A DNA stretch of 64,000 nt. Origin: Nitrolancea sp040255925 (lineage in GTDB: Bacteria > Chloroflexota > Chloroflexia > Thermomicrobiales > Thermomicrobiaceae). The translations under genes and the position numbers were made by a program. The notes under the pieces were generated by a model that saw nothing but the letters and a program-made list of their open reading frames with translations, did not search any database and was not told the DNA's origin. Shown in pieces: positions 61,043 to 64,000 of the stretch. Within the stretch, counting starts at the first letter, position 1; the number at the start of each line of letters is the position of its first letter. The stretch spans positions 27,339-91,338 of the forward strand of contig JBDZVX010000001.1 of the NCBI GenBank assembly GCA_040255925.1. The letters run 5' to 3'.

Positions 61043-61504
61043 CTACCCCTCCGGGCCGCGGCTGTACTTCGCCTCGATCTCCCTGATCCGCTTCATCTGA
61101 CGCAGGTTCCACTCATCGGTGCTCAAGGCTGTGTCGAACCAAGCATCCAGAATCTCCTTGGCAACCGCCTCTGGAGTCGCCCGCAGGCTCAACGCCAAGA
61201 CATTCGCGTGGTTCCAGATCCGAGCGCCTTTCGCGGTTTCGGCATCAGCACAAAGCGCCGCGCGGATACCTGGAACCTTGTTGGCGGAGATCGTGCAGCC
61301 GGTTCCGGTCCAACACATCACGATTGCCTCATCGGCCTCACGCTGGGCCACCCGCTCCACGGCCTGAAGCGTCACATCCGGCCAGTCGGATTCCTCCCCA
61401 GCCACAGGCCCAAAATAGGCCACGTCATGGCCACGCCGCTTCAGGTCCTCGAGGACGGCATCGACTAGATGGGTCCGTTCGTCGGTACTTACTGATATTT
61501 TCAC
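61043..61504 (-). CDS. RpiB/LacA/LacB-family sugar-phosphate isomerase
   Basis: 153 residues. The RpiB/LacAB fold is clear: an N-terminal Rossmann-like segment (ISVSTDERTHLVDAVLEDLKRRGHDV) and the active-site block EAIVMCWTGTGCTISANKVPGIRAALCAD, with Cys64 as the expected catalytic thiol, then RIWNHANVLALSLRATP. The usual DHAG start is changed to STDERTH, so it is not a canonical ribose-5-phosphate isomerase B; it may act on another sugar phosphate such as an allose- or galactose-6-phosphate type. No sugar catabolic genes adjoin it. Confidence 0.85.
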   Translation of the reverse strand: MKISVSTDERTHLVDAVLEDLKRRGHDVAYFGPVAGEESDWPDVTLQAVERVAQREADEAIVMCWTGTGCTISANKVPGIRAALCADAETAKGARIWNHANVLALSLRATPEAVAKEILDAWFDTALSTDEWNLRQMKRIREIEAKYSRGPEG

Positions 61505-61826
61505 ATTTGCCCCTCTCCGGAAGCACCAAGTCGCTCAGCAAGTATGCCCTGATCCCGACCCTATCGTATATCCAGCGGCAGCCAGCCCCATGGATAGGAG
61601 GTTGCCATGGTTTTGAAACCCCTCCGTCCGGCTCTGCTATGACTTTGCCACCCCGTCTAGGCTAGTCTAGGACGAGAACTCCGGAACAGAGAGAAAACGG
61701 CGCCCCGGCTCCGTTCAGACATGAACACAGTCGAAGGCCCGTGCACACGTCCGGGGTGATTAGGAAGGCGAATTCGGAAGCGGCTTCACGAGATAGTGCC
61801 GCGTTCACAGAACGAGGAGGGCATTC
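61505..61826. other. Upstream region of the first stress-type paralog
   Basis: 322 bases without a gene. TTGAAA (61613-61618), 19 bases, TATGAC (61638-61643) with an extended TGC is a possible plus-strand promoter. Just after it is a repeated CTAG stretch (GTCTAGGCTAGTCTAGGAC, 61655-61673). GAGGAGG precedes the ATG at 61827. Confidence 0.35.
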
Positions 61827-62744
61827 ATGGCTGAAACGGTTGACACCAGCAGAAAACGTGGGCTCATCCACGAGGCAGATGGCGGTGGCTACCATACGGT
61901 CGTCGGGGTGTTCAACGATGATAGGTTGACCGAAAAGGCAATTGACGCGCTTTACGATGCCGGATTCACGGTTGAGCAGGTTTCGTTGGTTGCGCAGGGC
62001 ACCGGCGCCTCTGATGTGATTCCGTCCGAGGCCGAAGCGGATCGCGCGGCTGGAGGCGCTGGGCGAGGCATCGCGATCGGTGGGATCAGCGGCGGGGTCC
62101 TCAGTGCGCTGATTGGCCTTGGGGCGCTGGCGGTGCCCGGTGTCGGGCCTATCATCACCGCCGGCTGGGTCGGCTCGGTCATCGGCGGAGCGGCAGCCGG
62201 AGCGGCCATGGGCGGCTGGATTGGGTCGATGGCCCGGCTCAATGTCCCCGAGGATTTGGCCCATCAGTACGCCAAGCAGATTTCCGAGGGATGCTGCATG
62301 GTTATGACCCTCGCCGAGCATGGCAACCGGGAGAGTGTCGCGGAGCGCGTCCTTGCGGAAGCCGGTGCGGTGCATGTCGAGAGCTATCCCTATGAAGCCC
62401 GCCCAGAGGAGTCTCCTGGTTCCGAGAAGATCACGCCAACGTCGCCTCACGACGCGGAAACGCTCCAAAGGCTCCATGACCTGATGCGACCTGGTATGGA
62501 CGTCGTCGGTGCGAACGGCGGACACGTTGGAACGGTCAAAGAGATCCGTGACACCGACTTCCTCGTGGATCGGGATCGGCGAACCGACCTGTACGTCCCG
62601 TTCAGCGCGGTTCAAAACGTGGTCATGAGCAATCAGACGGTGGTTCTCACTATCCCGGACTACGACGTCCCACGACTGAAGCAGCGGACCAGACCCGCTA
62701 TGCCGCCAGGATCGCCGGGCTGGGGCATTCCGCCGGTGGTCTGA
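61827..62744 (+). CDS. General stress-type protein with glycine-rich core and DUF2171/PRC-barrel-like C-terminus
   Basis: 305 residues with GAGGAGG before the ATG. Residues about 20-60 resemble the YflT/general-stress 17M N-terminal domain (YHTVVGVFNDDRLTEKAIDALYDAGFTVEQVSLVAQ). Residues 75-140 are a Gly/Ala zipper (GGVLSALIGLGALAVPGVGPIITAGWVGSVIGGAAAGAAMGGWIGSMARL), likely membrane-inserting. Residues 150-180 hold YAKQISEGCCMVMTLAEH. After an acidic linker, residues about 225-290 match DUF2171/PRC-barrel-like (GMDVVGANGGHVGTVKEIRDTDFLVDRDRRTDLYVPFSAVQNV). Probably an envelope stress or membrane-associated protein; no biochemical role is known. Confidence 0.78.
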   Translation: MAETVDTSRKRGLIHEADGGGYHTVVGVFNDDRLTEKAIDALYDAGFTVEQVSLVAQGTGASDVIPSEAEADRAAGGAGRGIAIGGISGGVLSALIGLGALAVPGVGPIITAGWVGSVIGGAAAGAAMGGWIGSMARLNVPEDLAHQYAKQISEGCCMVMTLAEHGNRESVAERVLAEAGAVHVESYPYEARPEESPGSEKITPTSPHDAETLQRLHDLMRPGMDVVGANGGHVGTVKEIRDTDFLVDRDRRTDLYVPFSAVQNVVMSNQTVVLTIPDYDVPRLKQRTRPAMPPGSPGWGIPPVV

Positions 62745-62820
62745 CCGTCCACGCCTCAGGCTAGCCGCCGGGAACGCGGTCTCGGGCGAAGCCTCTATTA
62801 CCTAGCGATGCATGCGAATG

Positions 62821-62848
62821 ACTGGCGCGGATTGCCCTCCGCGCCAGT
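62821..62848 (+). terminator. Intrinsic terminator after the first stress-type paralog
   Basis: A perfect 11-bp stem ACTGGCGCGGA / TCCGCGCCAGT with loop TTGCCC, followed by TCCGTTT, 76 bases after the stop. Confidence 0.75.
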
Positions 62849-63195
62849 TCCGTTTAGATATTGGGGTATCGAGCGGCATATTATGATATTAGCCGATATT
62901 CACGTACGTTCATATATTATTCCACATATTTAACATATCGTATCGAACTATCGACTAGCATGGAAAAAGGGCCACGAGGATCGATACAATGATGGCGCGG
63001 CGACCCAACTCGTGTAGGTCGGAAATCAGCATGGACTTCGATGCTATCCCAATTCTCTGGCCTTCTTCTTGCGGAGCATTCACGCGAAGTGACCGCGTCG
63101 CTCAAGCGTTCCTTCCATCGCCGGAAGACCTGGCGATGGCTCAGAACGCAGTGCGACCAAGAAACGCGGAATGTTTGCAGACGAGGAGGATCGCC
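62849..63195. other. AT-rich spacer and leader between the two paralogs
   Basis: Bases about 62875-62960 are strikingly AT-rich for this genome, with several TATAT/ATATT-type hexamers (GATATTAGCCGATATTCACG, CATATATTATTCC, CATATTTAACATATCG), any of which could serve as promoter -10 elements for the downstream paralog. I cannot single out one. The remaining 200 bases to the GAGGAGGA site are ordinary GC-rich DNA with no gene. Confidence 0.45.
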
Positions 63196-64000
63196 TTGGC
63201 CGATACAAGCAGAAAGAGTGAACAACAAAGACCGATTCCCGCGGGAGTTAGTAGCGACCGCTATACGGTCGTCGGGGTGTTCAATGATGATGATCTTACA
63301 GAGAAGGCGATTCACGCACTCTACGACTCCGGTTTCACTGTTGATCAAGTCTCCCTCGTTGCACAGGGGACCGGTGCGGCCGATATCATTGCATCCGACG
63401 CCGAAGCGATGCGAGCCACGAGTGGAGCCAAGCGGGGCCTTGCGATCGGAGGCATCGGGGGCGGGGTGATCGGAGCACTGATTGGCCTGGGCGCGCTGGT
63501 GGTGCCGGGTGTCGGTCCCGTGATCACCGCCGGCTGGGTCGGCTCGCTTCTCGGCGGTGCGGCGGCCGGAGCGGCCATGGGTGGCTGGATTGGCTCGATG
63601 GCGCGGCTCAATGTGCCGGAGGATCTGGCCAAGAATTATGCCAAAGAGATCTCCGAGGGATGTTGTTTGGTTATGGTGCTCGCCGAACGAGGGAATCGTC
63701 AGAGCGTTGCTGAGCGAGCCCTTACGGACGCGCGTGCGATTCATGTCGACAGCTATCCCTATGAAGATCGTCTCGGAGAGGTTCCAGGCGCTGAGAAGGT
63801 TGCACCGGCGCCTCCCAGAAAAGAAACGGATCAGGAGATCCATGACCACATGCGACTGGGTATGGAGGTCGTCGGGTCCAACGGTGGACGTGTTGGAACC
63901 GTCAAAGAGATCCGCGATGAGGACTTCCTTGTCGACCGGGAACGCCGAACCGACCTGTACGTCCCGTTCAGCGCGGTTCAAAACGTGGTCATAAGCAATC
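63196..64000 (+). CDS. Second stress-type paralog (3' truncated by the window end)
   Basis: Starts at a TTG (63196) with GAGGAGGA 5 bases upstream, at the position matching the ATG of the first copy (MADTSRKSE versus MAETVDTSRKRG). The frame stays open for 268 codons to the last base. Same parts: YTVVGVFNDDDLTEKAIHALYDSGF, the Gly/Ala zipper, MGGWIGSMARLNVPEDLAKNYAKEI, SYPYE, and VVGSNGGRVGTVKEIRDEDFLVDRERRTDL. The two are clearly tandem duplicates, here with a TTG start and a separate AT-rich upstream region, so they may be expressed differently. The C-terminal end is outside the window. Confidence 0.85.
   Translation, partial: MADTSRKSEQQRPIPAGVSSDRYTVVGVFNDDDLTEKAIHALYDSGFTVDQVSLVAQGTGAADIIASDAEAMRATSGAKRGLAIGGIGGGVIGALIGLGALVVPGVGPVITAGWVGSLLGGAAAGAAMGGWIGSMARLNVPEDLAKNYAKEISEGCCLVMVLAERGNRQSVAERALTDARAIHVDSYPYEDRLGEVPGAEKVAPAPPRKETDQEIHDHMRLGMEVVGSNGGRVGTVKEIRDEDFLVDRERRTDLYVPFSAVQNVVISN

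Noticed and set aside
61662..62615. Long minus-strand open frame opposite the first stress-type gene, with a twin at 62917-63981 opposite the second
   Set aside because: Both begin with the same peptide only because the plus-strand genes are paralogs; the plus frames have clear domains and ribosome sites, the minus ones do not.

Overview
The window is high-GC, densely packed bacterial chromosome with many overlapping genes and frequent GTG and TTG starts. Two hydrophobic protein families point to Chloroflexota: two consecutive DUF2298 / Chlor_Arch_YYY (TIGR03662-type) proteins, and a TIGR03663 (Agl23-like) protein with a companion. A Thermomicrobia (Sphaerobacter/Nitrolancea-like) origin is my best guess. 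It rests on gene content and was not confirmed by a database search. I saw no rRNA, tRNA, CRISPR array, insertion sequence or prophage.

Layout. 1-10.7 kb is mostly housekeeping: the tail of a glyoxalase-fold protein, plsC-cmk-rluB (minus), hisC-hisB (plus), an MBL hydrolase, yggS-pgeF, a membrane aminopropyltransferase-like protein, nfi and fmt. 10.9-17.8 kb holds two large DUF2298 membrane proteins; the first is fused to a GT-C glycosyltransferase and the second carries an in-frame palindromic repeat. 17.8-20.4 kb is the translation operon infC-rpmI-rplT-rRNA methyltransferase followed by an HU gene. The infC start is ATC and its leader has a strong hairpin. 20.4-32.1 kb contains plsX, an eRF1-like (baeRF) protein next to an HPF-like protein, gyrB with a membrane protein, an M28 peptidase, a PBP/FtsW-RodA pair and mtnP.

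32.4-42.8 kb is a co-directional surface-polysaccharide cluster: a glycoside hydrolase and a membrane protein sharing a module, two O-antigen ligase/polymerase-like proteins, a UDP-glucuronate decarboxylase-like SDR, an LPG-synthase-type membrane protein, a GT4, a tiny membrane protein and a Wzx-type flippase. 43.4-46 kb has a GntR/UTRA regulator divergent from a CstB-like persulfide dioxygenase/pseudorhodanese/rhodanese fusion. lon (46.4-48.9 kb) has a good promoter and a 20-bp-stem terminator. 49-53 kb is a second glycosyltransferase set (GT2, GT2-GT2 fusion, GT4), ending at rex.

54-64 kb holds a membrane-anchored zinc-finger protein, a single-domain rhodanese, an SDR lacking the catalytic Tyr, two GT-C membrane proteins (one TIGR03663), a small hypothetical gene, an RpiB-family isomerase, and two tandem stress-type paralogs with a glycine-rich core and a DUF2171-like C-terminus. 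The second of these runs off the window end. The main theme is envelope glycan construction: sugar nucleotide conversion, lipid-linked glycosyl transfer, flipping, polymerisation or ligation, and several GT-C membrane enzymes. Housekeeping, sulfide and redox genes lie between.
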